A stretch of 64,000 bases of DNA from the NCBI GenBank assembly GCA_964581465.1, contig CAZOOP010000012.1, positions 1 to 64,000 on the forward strand, read 5' to 3'. The notes beneath the pieces were generated by a model. It was given only the letters and a program-made list of their open reading frames with translations, made no database searches and was not told where the DNA came from. Shown here piece by piece: positions 1 to 10,646 of the stretch. Each line of letters opens with the position of its first letter. The stretch's first letter is position 1. A program made the position numbers and the translations under genes. The DNA comes from WJMB01 sp964581465. Lineage in GTDB: Bacteria > RBG-13-66-14.

Positions 1-299
1 CTCGATATGCTTATAGAATGTGCCCCTCGAGCTTCTCCAGCTCGGCCTCGCGATCAGCGTCAATGCGCTCCCTTTTGGATTCAGTGTGTATAATTCTCGC
101 CACATCTCATACATTTATATTTACCATCGGCCAACTATAGTGCGCCCCATGGTTACAATTTGGGCAACTAATGTGCCGGTCGGTTGCTTGTTTTCCGCCA
201 CTTTTTGGACCCCTTTCTTGTGACAAAGCATCACAGCCCATCACGTATGTTAACAGCGCGTTACATACAGGTATCGGTCCGAACACGGTATACGATCCC
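1..299 (-). mobile_element. IS1595-type element remnant, left-end half (IS copy 1), cut by the window edge
   Basis: Read on the minus strand from 299 to 1, this matches the first 300 bases of the copy at 5034-5793 almost base for base: the same terminal GGGATCGTATACCGTGTTCGG, the same zinc-ribbon codons (CPKCN) and the same run into the catalytic-domain start. Only the left half lies inside the window. The reading frame is broken here as in copy 2, so no intact transposase is encoded. It faces copy 2 in inverted orientation across glmS and the DUF2723 gene. Confidence 0.85.
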
Positions 300-345
300 C
301 AAGCTATTAGCGATACATGCCTATATATGAACGTGTGATAATCCG
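300..345 (-). mobile_element. MITE-C left-end fragment next to IS copy 1
   Basis: On the minus strand this reads GGATTATCACACGTTCAT and continues to ATAGCTTG, matching the first 50 bases of the complete MITE-C at 58491-58838. It stops exactly at the IS left end. The other half of a MITE-C begins with TTAGCTTG directly after the right end of IS copy 2 (5794). The 8 bases at 300-307 (ATAGCTTG on minus) match that flank at 7 of 8 positions. Confidence 0.8.
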
Positions 346-362
346 AATTACAATAAACTGAC

Positions 363-384
363 GGCCGGGATTAGCATCCCGGCC
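363..384. other. GC-rich hairpin downstream of glmS
   Basis: Perfect 9-bp inverted repeat GGCCGGGAT / ATCCCGGCC with a 4-base loop, about 270 bases past the glmS stop. It could end glmS transcription, but no T-run follows directly on the minus strand, so the role is open. Confidence 0.4.
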
Positions 385-498
385 CGATATGGTTCGAGCT
401 GCGGCAAATGCCAAGCGTGTCGCGCGATGTGTCTGAGAGGGGCATTAGCCGGGCGGACTCGGCGAAACAACCGCCGAAAAACCCGTCGACCGGGCCCG

Positions 499-575
499 GC
501 GTTGGCACGTTTCTTGCGGAGGCGGACGCTGGAACCGGAAAACAACGCCCCCTTGCGCAAGAAACGTGCCAACGC
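499..575. repeat. Hairpin element h1
   Basis: Perfect 20-bp arms GCGTTGGCACGTTTCTTGCG (499-518) and its complement (556-575) around a 37-base loop, 80 bases beyond the glmS stop. First of six copies in the window (h2 8269, h3 11520, h4 26452, h5 44931, h6 60677). The loop begins GAGGCGGAC, as in h5, so the interior is related between copies as well as the arms. Confidence 0.9.
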
Positions 576-655
576 CTCAGTGTAGTGTGGTTTGTGGCAC
601 TCGCGTGGGCGCAGAGATGTTTCGCCGAGTTCGTTCGGGGGCTATCGTATGAGGA

Positions 656-2488
<1,833 letters not shown>

Positions 2489-2572
2489 GGATCGCTACCT
2501 CCACAGGTTTCGTTGACATACCATTGTAACATCGCCGGTCCTTCCAGCGGCGCGGGAAGGGGATCGGGATGA

Positions 2573-4444
2573 TCAGTCCGTGTTAATCGAGTTCAGCAGA
2601 CGCCGCGCGTCGTTTTTGACCTCTTCCTCGCCGAAGCCCGCCAGGGCGGCCTCGAGCTCCCGCGCGGCCTCATCCTCACACCCCTGGGCCGCCAGGGCCA
2701 GGGCCAGGTCCAGCCGGGCGCTGGGCATCCAGGGGTCGAGTTCGACGGCCCGGCGGAAGAAGCTCTCGGCCAGTTCCGGATCGTCGTCCAGCCAGTGGAT
2801 GCCCAGGGCCAGATGGGCGTGGGATGATTCACCGGCCAGCTCAAAGGCCATCGGGGCGAGCGCGGCCCAGACTTGCTTACGTTCTTGGGGCGAAGAGGAT
2901 TCCAGCCGGGAGATCAGGTAACGTATAGCGGTCTCAGCGGCTAGTACGCCGCCTTGTCCCGTATGCTCAAAATAGGGCCAAACGTTGCCTTCGCCGGCTG
3001 GATAGAGATAGCCGACGCCGCTGCGGCTTCCGGGAAGCGGGGGAGGTACTCGTGGGGGATCGGTGAAATAGAGGGAAGCGCCCGAGGCGAGGCGGTCCAT
3101 CACCAGACCGTGTTGTCGAGGATGACTGATATTGCCTATTTCATCGGCCAGGACGATGTCGGGGCGTCGATCCCGCTGGTGGTGAGCTTCCAGTACGGGA
3201 AAGGATAGATCGCCCCCGAAGAGCACCGCCGAGCGGTGGGGGGCGCCGCGTAAAAGATTATCACCTTGAGGCCGGACGAGGCCGTCGCTTGGTTCGAATC
3301 CCGTCAGGCTCCACACCGCCAGGGCGGCTGGAAGCAGGAGAACGCTCCAACGCAACAGCCGATGCCTTGGCTTTTCCCTGTCTGATATCAGCTTATGCAG
3401 AAGGCAGAGTGGCCCAATAACAGCGAACAGTAAAAGCAGGAGAGTCGCCGGTTGCAGGAAGACTTCGAGATCATAGGCGGCGTAACCGGCGGTCCAGAAG
3501 AATACTATGAGAGATGTGAGTAGTAGCAGGATTGCGGGAAGGGGCCGACGCTTGATGCCGACGACGATCCCGACTAACGCCAGCAGGATTAGACCAAAGG
3601 GCAGTTGAGTTGACAGGTGGCGCAGCAGACGACCAATGTTGGCGATATACTGCTCCGTACCGACACCCCAGAACTCAGCGTAATCGGCACCGCTGAGAAC
3701 GTGCATTAATCGTTCATTCGTCTGGGGATTATACCAGGATACCGCAGGCGCCGTCGCCGAGCGCAGCGGTAGGTAGAGATAGACGCTCAGTCCCAAACCG
3801 AACAGGATGATCCACAGAGCGTAGAAACGAAACGGCGGCTGTTGTCGTTTTCCAAAGCGGATCAGGCTGTAGAGGATAATCGGCGCCAAGGCTAGTAGTG
3901 TCAGATGGTGGCCGAGGACCAGGCCGTAGATCAGGGCCAGGATGAGAAGCCACCTTCCTTCGGGTGGATCGTCCAGCGCTCGGACGGTTGCCCAGAGTAT
4001 CGCCGTCATTCCAAATATAGAAAGGCCGTAGACCTCGACGGCGAGGGCGTTCTCGATAAACAGCGGGCTGAAGGCCGTCATGAAGGCCCCGGCCAGACAC
4101 AACGGTAGCGCGCTGATTATACGCCGCAGCAGGAGATAGATGAAGGCGACGGAACCCGCCACTGCAAGGAGGCTGAGCAGCCGCATGCCGGCCTGGGCGT
4201 CGTCCGCGGCGGTGGCTAGATGTCCGAGCTGCAGATATACGGGATAACCGGTCGGATGGGCCGTACCCAACATTGAAGCCGCGGTTGCCAGCTCCGGACC
4301 GTCGCCCAGGGCGTAGCCCGTGGGCAGGACGGCCAGGTAGGCCGCCAAAGAGACCAGGGCCGCGATCAGGGCGAAGTAGACGTCGTGACGGTCCTGAGTT
4401 CGACCTTCGCCGCTGGTGGCCATCTGTAACCGAGCTTTCATCAT
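2573..4444 (-). CDS. DUF2723 polytopic membrane protein with C-terminal TPR
   Basis: 623 residues. The N-terminus after a short cytoplasmic stretch has a membrane segment and then GDGPELATAASMLGTAHPTGYPVY, the hallmark of DUF2723 (GT-C-like fold, related to TMEM260 O-mannosyltransferases). About ten hydrophobic segments follow to residue 370, then a soluble part, and the last 90 residues look like TPR helices (ALGIHWLDDDPELAESFFRRAVELDP). By family it is probably a lipid-linked-sugar-dependent glycosyltransferase acting on exported proteins; the acceptor is unknown. Two ATG codons are adjacent (4444 and 4441). glmS follows on the same strand, so co-transcription is possible. Confidence 0.85.
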   Translation of the reverse strand: MMKARLQMATSGEGRTQDRHDVYFALIAALVSLAAYLAVLPTGYALGDGPELATAASMLGTAHPTGYPVYLQLGHLATAADDAQAGMRLLSLLAVAGSVAFIYLLLRRIISALPLCLAGAFMTAFSPLFIENALAVEVYGLSIFGMTAILWATVRALDDPPEGRWLLILALIYGLVLGHHLTLLALAPIILYSLIRFGKRQQPPFRFYALWIILFGLGLSVYLYLPLRSATAPAVSWYNPQTNERLMHVLSGADYAEFWGVGTEQYIANIGRLLRHLSTQLPFGLILLALVGIVVGIKRRPLPAILLLLTSLIVFFWTAGYAAYDLEVFLQPATLLLLLFAVIGPLCLLHKLISDREKPRHRLLRWSVLLLPAALAVWSLTGFEPSDGLVRPQGDNLLRGAPHRSAVLFGGDLSFPVLEAHHQRDRRPDIVLADEIGNISHPRQHGLVMDRLASGASLYFTDPPRVPPPLPGSRSGVGYLYPAGEGNVWPYFEHTGQGGVLAAETAIRYLISRLESSSPQERKQVWAALAPMAFELAGESSHAHLALGIHWLDDDPELAESFFRRAVELDPWMPSARLDLALALAAQGCEDEAARELEAALAGFGEEEVKNDARRLLNSINTD

Positions 4445-4552
4445 GGCGACTACTATAGCACAGCGGAGTTGGGTTCTTTAACGGGTTCCCAGGCAGTGAG
4501 AGAACTGGCAGGTGAAAAGGTGCGGTTGAGGAAGTAGATGGCGATTAAATAT

Positions 4553-4872
4553 GGAGATCAAATACCCTATCTGGACCGAATCATGATTATAGCCTACTGA
4601 TAATACGAATGATAAATCTCTGTGATTTGTCAAAACGACAGGTAAAAAGTAGCGGCCTTCGAAGGACGTTATCTGTGACAAATCCTGTTATTTACGCGCT
4701 TTAATATGCCCTGAGGGCAGCGTGTTACTAGGTTCTTAGTCCAGTATAATCAGGCAAAAAGGGCATACTAAATGAATGCTTGATCAAGAAGGTGTATTTA
4801 AGGGAACTGAATCACAGACAAGCAACCCGCTCCCAACCAGCCTGATTTGGTCTGATCACATTCCATGAAGCC
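4553..4872 (+). mobile_element. MITE-E copy
   Basis: Starts GGAGATCAAATACCCTATC, close to the IS1595-type left end, and finishes with GGTCTGATCACATTCCATGA then AGCC, the family right end. The left 100 bases align with the non-coding left end of the IS copies (TGATTATAGCCTACTGATAA, then AAAAGTAGCGGCC), but no transposase sequence follows. No clear target duplication is left. Confidence 0.75.
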
Positions 4873-5033
4873 ACCTAGAAACTGCCTGCTGATAGCATAT
4901 CAACAACTCACAGCTTCCACGACCCTTGAGCGGGACCAACAGTCTTCGGCTTTCAGCCGCACCAACTGCAAATAGAGATGTATTGTCACAAATCGACAGT
5001 ACGATAATGGCAGAAATTAAAGATATAATTCAT
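4873..5033 (+). repeat. Spacer with MITE-B relic
   Basis: About 60 bases near 4903-4963 (ACTCACAGC, GGACCAACAG, CTTCGGC) follow the central part of MITE-B in order but with many changes and no ends. The rest of the spacer shows nothing recognisable. Confidence 0.4.
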
Positions 5034-5793
5034 GGGATCGCATACCGTGTTCGGACCTAATTGTGATTGTATCCTGTTGATAATAGAAGTGATAGTCTTA
5101 TGATACCCGTCAGAAAACGGGCAACCAACAAGTGGCGGAAAACAAGCAACCGACCGGCACATTAGTTGCCCAAAATGTAACCATGGGGCGCACTATAGTT
5201 GGCCGATGGTAAATATAAATGTATGAGATGTGGCGAGAATTATACACACTGAATCCAAAAGGGAGCGCATTGACGCCGATCGCGAGGCCGAGTTGGAGAA
5301 GCTCGAAGGGCACATTCTATAAGCACATCGAGGTCGATGAGCCCTGCTTCGGCGGCCATCGTAAAGGAAAGCGAGGTCGGGGCGCCGGCGGCAAGATCCC
5401 CGTCTTCGGGCTGCTCAAGCGGGGTGGCGAGGTGCGGGTCATCCTCCCCAAGCGCTGTGACAGCAAGCATCTGGTCGGTGCTATCTTGGACAATGTCGAG
5501 CTGGACTCGATCGTCTACTCCGACGGCTGGAAGGTCGATAACAGGCTGTCACTCAACGGCATCCACCACAAGCGCATCAACCATGACAAGACCCTGGCCA
5601 ATGGCAAAGTGCATATCAACGGCCCAGAGAGCTCCCGAGGCTATGCTAAAAGCCTACAACGGCGGCTTCATACGCAACTTCAGGCTCTTTATCCGTGAAA
5701 GGTCGTTCAGATTCAACCATCGAGACGACGAAAACACTCTCGATTACCTGCAGGATACACCGCTCAATTGGTCCGATCAGGTTAGATGATGCC
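5034..5793 (+). mobile_element. IS1595-type element, decayed (IS copy 2)
   Basis: 760 bases from GGGATCGCATACCGTGTTCG to GGTCCGATCAGGTTAGATGA then TGCC. The ends form imperfect inverted repeats; the complement of the right end begins GGCATCAT. It carries the longest transposase remnant in the window. The right flank TTAGCTTG is the interior of a MITE-C, but the left flank is unrelated; the matching MITE-C half lies at 300-345 beside IS copy 1, which points to a rearrangement between the two copies. Confidence 0.9.
5130..5789 (+). pseudogene. IS1595-family (ISXO2-like) transposase, frameshifted
   Basis: Two or more frames must be joined to recover the protein. The first part encodes a zinc ribbon (CPKCN, then CMRCGENYTH after one frame change). 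The catalytic part reads HIEVDEPCFGGHRKGK and PVFGLLKRGGEVRV, then IVYSDGWKVD with the second acidic residue, then INHDKTLANGKVHING. The last part, AYNGGFIRNFRLFIRERSF followed by RFNHRDDE, is in another frame. The ING-E-S region and RFNHR end are typical of the family. With at least two frameshifts it cannot make an active enzyme. Such transposases insert with 8-bp target duplications, which fits the MITEs around it. Confidence 0.85.
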
Positions 5794-6104
5794 TTAGCTT
5801 GTTATTATGTGTCTTATAGCTGTGATGGCTGTCACTGTCCATGCGTTGCCTGGTGGCAGTAATAAGATGCACTCTAAATGGACGCTTCTAATAGAACGCT
5901 GAAAGTTTGGTTGACTAGACTTTTGACTTGTATCCCGGGCTTCACTGTTTAAGGAAGCTATATGCTTTATATTTGCGGCGTTATCAGATATATAGACCTT
6001 TTTGGCGTGTCGATCTGGGACCATTCGCGAGTTAGTTGTCGGCGCTTCCGCTCGAAATGCCGCTCAGTGTCCTTTCAACGTCGGTTCAATGTCAGGTGAT
6101 AAAC
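5794..6104 (+). mobile_element. MITE-C right-hand part
   Basis: Begins TTAGCTTGTTATTATGTGTC, matching MITE-C from about base 48 onward, and runs to TCAGGTGATAAAC at the family right end. Internal landmarks shared with 58491-58838 are the CCCGGGCTTCACTGTTTAAG stretch, the cgatctgg..ccattcgcga region and CAACGTCGGTTCA. Its left part is at 300-345. Confidence 0.8.
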
Positions 6105-6153
6105 TTATATTCCATATAAACTCCTACTATCACATTTCCTACCAGCACATCAC

Positions 6154-8166
6154 CTAGAAGTAGTGCACCTTGAGATAGTTGATCAGCTCCCCGGCCAGCT
6201 TCTCGCTAAAACCCTTCACTTCGGCGATTTGCTTGACCCCGGCTCGGCGGATCTCCTTCAAGGAGCCGAAGGATTCGAGCAGTGCTTTGCGTTTGGCCGG
6301 CCCGACGCCGGGCACGCGTTCAAGGATCGACTGCAGGCCGTCGGAGCGGCGCAGCCGGCGGTGAAAGCGTATCCCGAAGCGGTGCGCCTCGTCGCGCACC
6401 CGCTGGACCAGCTTTAGCGCCGGGGAATCCTCGGGCAGGCGCAGCGGTGACTTACGCCCGGGCTTGTAGAGCAGCTCCTCCTTCTTGGCGATGCCCACCA
6501 CGGCGAAGGCCCCAGCGAGCCCCTCGGCCTCGAGTGCCGCAACGACGGCGCCGAGCTGACCCTTGCCGCCATCGACGATCAGCAGGTCGGGCAGTCGGCT
6601 GCTCGCGGCCAGCTTGGGGTAGCGACGATGGACCACCTCGGCCAGCATGGCGTAGTCGTCGGGACCCGGCGTCTTGAGCTTGTAATGCCGGTAGGAACCC
6701 TTAAAGGGCCGACCGCGACGGAACTGGACCAGGCTCCCCACGGGGTTCTCGGCCCCCAGATTGCTGATGTCCAAGCCCTCGATGACCAGGGGTACGGCCT
6801 CGAGGCCCAGGCGTTCGCTGAGCTCGACGGCGGCCTCGGCCTGACCGCGCCGGGCCAGTTCGGCGACGAGAAGCTCTTCGAGGTTCTTCTCGGCGTTGCG
6901 CCGGGCGGTCTGCAACAGCTTGGGCAGACGACCGCGTTGCGGAACGATCAGGCGCACCCGGCCGCCCCGGGTGCGACGCCGGGGTGTTTTGCTGGGCGAG
7001 GCCCGCAGCAGCGCCCGGGTGGCCACAGCCCCTTCCCGATTGCCGCGCAGCCGGGTCAGCAGTAGCTGGAGGTCTTCAACATCGGCGGGTTCGACGGGAA
7101 GGATGATCCGGGCGGGGATCCAGTCGGCGCCGGTGTAGTAAGCGCTGAGGAAAGCCGCTAAAACCGTGCCGTCGTCCTTGATCTGGTGCGCCTCCATACT
7201 GAAGTGTTCGTCGGCGATCAGATAGCCCTGCCGGATCTTGAGCAGTTCGACGACGCAGTCGGAACGCCGCCGCGCCAGGCCGATGATATCAATATCCTCG
7301 GCCTTGTTGCTGACGGCGGTCTGTCGGGTCAACACCCGCTCAACGGCCAGCAGGGCGTCACGATACTTGGCCGCGCGCTCGTACTCCCGGTTTTGGCTGG
7401 CTTCGAGCATCTTGCGCCGCAGCAACTCATCGACCTCGCTGCGCCGACCGAGAAGGAAATCTGCGGCGGCGTTAACGTAAGCGCCGTATTCCTCGGGTCC
7501 GATCAGACCCACGCAGGGGGCACTGCAGCGCTCCAGACCGTGGAGCAGGCAGGGACGCCAGTCCGGGACGGGCGCTTCGCCGCCGTGGGGCTTCCAGCGC
7601 TGGAGCTCACGCTTGCAGACCCGCAACCGGAACAGCTTCTGCAGGGTCTTCAGCGTCGAGCGGGTGGCCCGGGCGTTGGAGAAGGGGCCGAAGTAGGTCG
7701 TTTCTCGCTCGCTGGTGTCCCGGGTAACAAAAATCCGCGGGTAGACATCCTCCGTGGTCAACCGGATGTAGGGGTAACGTTTGTCGTCTTTCAGGTTGAT
7801 ATTGTAGCGCGGCTTATGGAGCTTGATCAGCGAGCTCTCCAACAGCAACGCCTCGACGGGATTCGCCGTCACCGTCACCTCGACGTCCACGACCCGGCGC
7901 AACATACGGCGGATGGTGGGCTCGTGGTCCGTCGAGGCGTGGAAGTATGAGCGGACCCGAGAGGCCACGTCGTCGGCCTTGCCGACGTAGAGCACGCGGT
8001 TGCCCTTGCCCAGAAAGCGATAGACACCGGATTCGTGGGGCAACTGGCGCAGCTTGAGCTTGAGCGGGTCCTCGACGGCGGTTTCCTCGGGCGACTGCCC
8101 CTCCGGCACGGCTGCCTCATCCGACGTTTTATCACCGGTTTCAATCTCGGGTTTTTCTTCGCTCAT
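6154..8166 (-). CDS. uvrC: Excinuclease ABC subunit C
   Basis: Makes both incisions in nucleotide excision repair, with UvrA and UvrB. I start at the ATG at 8166 (670 residues); the open frame reaches a TTG at 8199 but the extra residues look random. An acidic tail of about 35 residues precedes the GIY-YIG nuclease (ESGVYRF, VLYVGKADD). A UVR helix pair follows (REYERAAKYRDALLAVERV), then the RNase H-like second nuclease (GLDISNLGAENPVGSLVQF, DLLIVDGGKGQLGAV) and paired helix-hairpin-helix motifs at the C-terminus (ERVPGVGPAKRKALLESFG). Length and order match the family. rarA lies upstream on the same strand with hairpin h2 between them. Confidence 0.97.
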   Translation of the reverse strand: MSEEKPEIETGDKTSDEAAVPEGQSPEETAVEDPLKLKLRQLPHESGVYRFLGKGNRVLYVGKADDVASRVRSYFHASTDHEPTIRRMLRRVVDVEVTVTANPVEALLLESSLIKLHKPRYNINLKDDKRYPYIRLTTEDVYPRIFVTRDTSERETTYFGPFSNARATRSTLKTLQKLFRLRVCKRELQRWKPHGGEAPVPDWRPCLLHGLERCSAPCVGLIGPEEYGAYVNAAADFLLGRRSEVDELLRRKMLEASQNREYERAAKYRDALLAVERVLTRQTAVSNKAEDIDIIGLARRRSDCVVELLKIRQGYLIADEHFSMEAHQIKDDGTVLAAFLSAYYTGADWIPARIILPVEPADVEDLQLLLTRLRGNREGAVATRALLRASPSKTPRRRTRGGRVRLIVPQRGRLPKLLQTARRNAEKNLEELLVAELARRGQAEAAVELSERLGLEAVPLVIEGLDISNLGAENPVGSLVQFRRGRPFKGSYRHYKLKTPGPDDYAMLAEVVHRRYPKLAASSRLPDLLIVDGGKGQLGAVVAALEAEGLAGAFAVVGIAKKEELLYKPGRKSPLRLPEDSPALKLVQRVRDEAHRFGIRFHRRLRRSDGLQSILERVPGVGPAKRKALLESFGSLKEIRRAGVKQIAEVKGFSEKLAGELINYLKVHYF

Positions 8167-8268
8167 TATTTGCCTGGGGCAAGGTAGGTGGCATGGCAAG
8201 TTGTATTATAGCAAATGGTGTATCAGCGGGACCTCCGCCCGATCGCCCGGGAACGTCCATCGCCGACG

Positions 8269-8361
8269 CGGGCGACTTTGGCACATTTCTTGCGGAGTGC
8301 GGAACGGAGTCGAACAGGAACCCAGCCCGCTCTGCTGCAAGAAATGTGCCAAAGTCGCCCG
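8269..8361. repeat. Hairpin element h2
   Basis: The longest arms of the family: 25 bp, perfect (8269-8293 with 8337-8361), core TTTGGCACATTTCTTGC. The 43-base interior starts GGAGTGCGGA. It lies between rarA (stop 8416) and uvrC (start 8166), both on the minus strand. Confidence 0.9.
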
Positions 8362-8415
8362 TGGGTCATCAACGAGAAAGGGACTGGGAGGGAGGCAAGC
8401 TCGGGCGGAGGTCCC

Positions 8416-9762
8416 TCAGGCGTCGCCTTCGGGTTCGATGGAGTCGCCCCAACGCTGGGGCCACCAACGAGCCAGGCGGTCGGCCAGTTCGGCCTCGAAG
8501 CCGTGGGGCATCGGGGAGTAGAGCTGGGGATGCGCCCCGCCCAGATAATCTTGTTCGACGAACCCGCCGGGGTGCAGGTGGGGATACTTGTAGTCGTCGC
8601 GGGCTCGACGGGCGCCGGCGCTGTGGTCGCCGGTGCCGCGCAGATGGGGCGGGACGGCGCGGGGTGGCTCCTCGGCGATCAGCCTACGTGTCGCGGACAT
8701 GGCGTTGCCCAGGGAGTTGCTTTTCGGGGCGCAGGCGACGTAGACAGCGGCCTGGACCAGGTTGTAGGTCGCCTCGGGATAGCCGACGAGTTCGAGGGCC
8801 TGGGCAGCGGCGACGGCCACGGTCAGTGCTCGGGGGTCGGCGTTGCCGACGTCCTCGGAGGCGCAGATGACGATGCGCCGGGCGATGAAGCGCGGATCCT
8901 CGCCACCGTCGAGCATCAGCAGCATCCAGTAGAGGGTGGCGTCGGGATCGCCGCCGCGCATGCTCTTGATAAACGCTGAGGCGCGGTCGTAGTGATAGTC
9001 GCCGGCGCGATCGTGGAGGGGTTGTTGTTGGTCGAGGACGCGCCGGGCGGCGGCTGAGTCCAGGATGATCGAGCCGTCGTCGGCCGGGGTGGCGGCGTCG
9101 GCGGCCAACTCGAGGGCGGCTAGAGCCCGTCGGGCGTCCCCGCCGCAATAGGCGGCCAGGTGGTCAAGGAAGCCTTCGTCCGCCTGGATTTGCCGGTCGC
9201 CCAGACCGCGCTCATCGTCCGCGAGAGCCCGGCGCAGAAGGTTTTTCACGTCGGCGGGCTCCAGGGCGTGAAGCTCGACGACCAGGGAGCGGGAGAGCAG
9301 GGCGCCGATGACGCTGGTGTAGGGGTTGTGGACGGTGGCGCCGATGAAGTGGACCACGCCGGCCTCGACGGCGGGCAGCAGGGCGTCCTGCTGGGCGCGG
9401 TTGAAGCGGTGGATCTCGTCGATGAAGAGGATCACCGGCTTGGGCAGTCGCGCCCGGCGGGCCTGCTTGGCCTCGCTGACGACCTTGCGCACATCCTTGA
9501 CGGAGGCGGTCACGGCGTTGAGGCGGTAGAAGCGCCCTCCGACCTGCTTCGAGGCGGCCAGGGCCACGGTGGTCTTGCCGCAGCCCGGCGGTCCCCAGAG
9601 GACGAGGCTGGGAAGCCGTCCACGCTCGATGGCCCCGCGCAGGGGCGTCTTCGGACCGACGGCGGAATCCTGGCCGACGACCTCGCCCAGAGTGCAGGGG
9701 CGCATCCGGTAGGCCAGAGGAGCGGTTTGGGGCGGGAGTTGGTCGAAGAGTTCGTCGGTCAC
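8416..9762 (-). CDS. rarA: Replication-associated recombination protein A (AAA+ ATPase)
   Basis: MgsA/RarA/WRNIP1-type clamp-loader-like ATPase acting at stalled replication forks. I choose the GTG at 9762, giving 448 residues: it overlaps the stop of the upstream methyltransferase as GTGA, whereas the longer frame runs 55 residues into that gene. Walker A GPPGCGKT is at 57-64, Walker B FIDEIHRF at 113-120, with FIGATVHNP-type sensor 1 and DARRALAALE-type sensor 2 regions. The C-terminal tetramerisation part (DPDATLYWMLLMLDGGEDPRFIARR, EDVGNADPRAL) and the end region GGFVEQDYL are present. Probably co-transcribed with the methyltransferase. Confidence 0.93.
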   Translation of the reverse strand: MTDELFDQLPPQTAPLAYRMRPCTLGEVVGQDSAVGPKTPLRGAIERGRLPSLVLWGPPGCGKTTVALAASKQVGGRFYRLNAVTASVKDVRKVVSEAKQARRARLPKPVILFIDEIHRFNRAQQDALLPAVEAGVVHFIGATVHNPYTSVIGALLSRSLVVELHALEPADVKNLLRRALADDERGLGDRQIQADEGFLDHLAAYCGGDARRALAALELAADAATPADDGSIILDSAAARRVLDQQQPLHDRAGDYHYDRASAFIKSMRGGDPDATLYWMLLMLDGGEDPRFIARRIVICASEDVGNADPRALTVAVAAAQALELVGYPEATYNLVQAAVYVACAPKSNSLGNAMSATRRLIAEEPPRAVPPHLRGTGDHSAGARRARDDYKYPHLHPGGFVEQDYLGGAHPQLYSPMPHGFEAELADRLARWWPQRWGDSIEPEGDA

Positions 9763-10646
9763 CGGTGTGTTCCCGATTTGCGCAGAATGGCATAGACGTT
9801 GAAAACGAGGAACTCGCGCAACACCGGAGACCCGGCCATGGCGCGTGCAAAGGCGTAGAGGAAGCGCTTGGGGAGGGACGAGCCATCGCCGCGGTTGATC
9901 CGCCAGCAAAGCGGCTCCAGATGGCAAGTACGGAACAGATAGTGAAAATCTTTGTAGGCGAGGCCGTTCATCCCCAGATCGAGCAGGCTGGTCAGCGAAC
10001 GGCCGTGGCGTCGGTTGAGCCGCCCGACGAGGCGGGTCTCGTCGTATATCAGGTGCCCCCAGGGCAACCGAACCTCTGCACCGCCGTGATCCCCCCGGGG
10101 GCTGCGGTAGAGGGGACCGAAGCCTGCCAGCAACAAACCTCCGGGGCGTAATCGTCGTTCGATCTCGGCCAACAGACCGGCGAGGTCGTCGACGTGCTCG
10201 AAGGTGTCCTTGGTGACAATGTAGTCGAAGCGCTCGGTGGGCTCCAGCTCCTCCAGGCGACTCTGATGGAACTCAACCTGTCCGTCCAGCTCCGGATAGC
10301 GCTCGGACAGCATATCGCGGGCGAAGGCGGTATTGCTTGCGTTGATGTCCAGACCGACGACGCGTCGGGCACCCTCGTCGGCCAGGCGCAGACACATCGA
10401 GCCGTGCCCGCTGCCAACATCGGCGAAGATTCCGCCACGGATCGGCGGCTTGTAACCGAGCCGGCGCCAGAAGATATCATAGTCTCGCAGCCCGGCCTCG
10501 AACTGGGCGTAGGCGAGTTTGGTGTAGGCACGTCGGTTCGTCAATGAAACGCTCGGGTGAAAGGGTGGACGGTGAGGAGCGAGCCTGTAGTGGTTGTGGT
10601 CAAACACGGCTGTATCGCGGCCGCCGGGTTCAAACCGCCAGCTCAC
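9759..10646 (-). CDS. Class I SAM-dependent methyltransferase
   Basis: 295 residues from a GTG at 10646. Motif I is ADVGSGHGSM at 75-84, the acidic residue binding the ribose is D100 in VVGLD, and motif IV reads DYIVTKDTFEHVDDL, followed by RRLRPGGLLLAGFGPLYRSP. This resembles UbiE/Methyltransf_11 enzymes that act on small molecules or sugars; the substrate cannot be told. The start overlaps the end of the upstream secreted-protein gene by 17 bases and the stop overlaps rarA by 4, so three genes form one minus-strand operon. A GTG at about 10607 is an alternative start. Confidence 0.85.
   Translation of the reverse strand: MSWRFEPGGRDTAVFDHNHYRLAPHRPPFHPSVSLTNRRAYTKLAYAQFEAGLRDYDIFWRRLGYKPPIRGGIFADVGSGHGSMCLRLADEGARRVVGLDINASNTAFARDMLSERYPELDGQVEFHQSRLEELEPTERFDYIVTKDTFEHVDDLAGLLAEIERRLRPGGLLLAGFGPLYRSPRGDHGGAEVRLPWGHLIYDETRLVGRLNRRHGRSLTSLLDLGMNGLAYKDFHYLFRTCHLEPLCWRINRGDGSSLPKRFLYAFARAMAGSPVLREFLVFNVYAILRKSGTHR

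Noticed and set aside
3285..3320. tRNA-like 3' half (GGTTCGAATCCCGTCAGGCTCC)-type string
   Set aside because: It lies inside the DUF2723 coding frame and no matching acceptor stem or anticodon arm precedes it.
9763..9927. 55-residue N-terminal extension of rarA
   Set aside because: It overlaps the methyltransferase gene and has no family similarity; the GTG at 9762 with a 4-base overlap explains the start.
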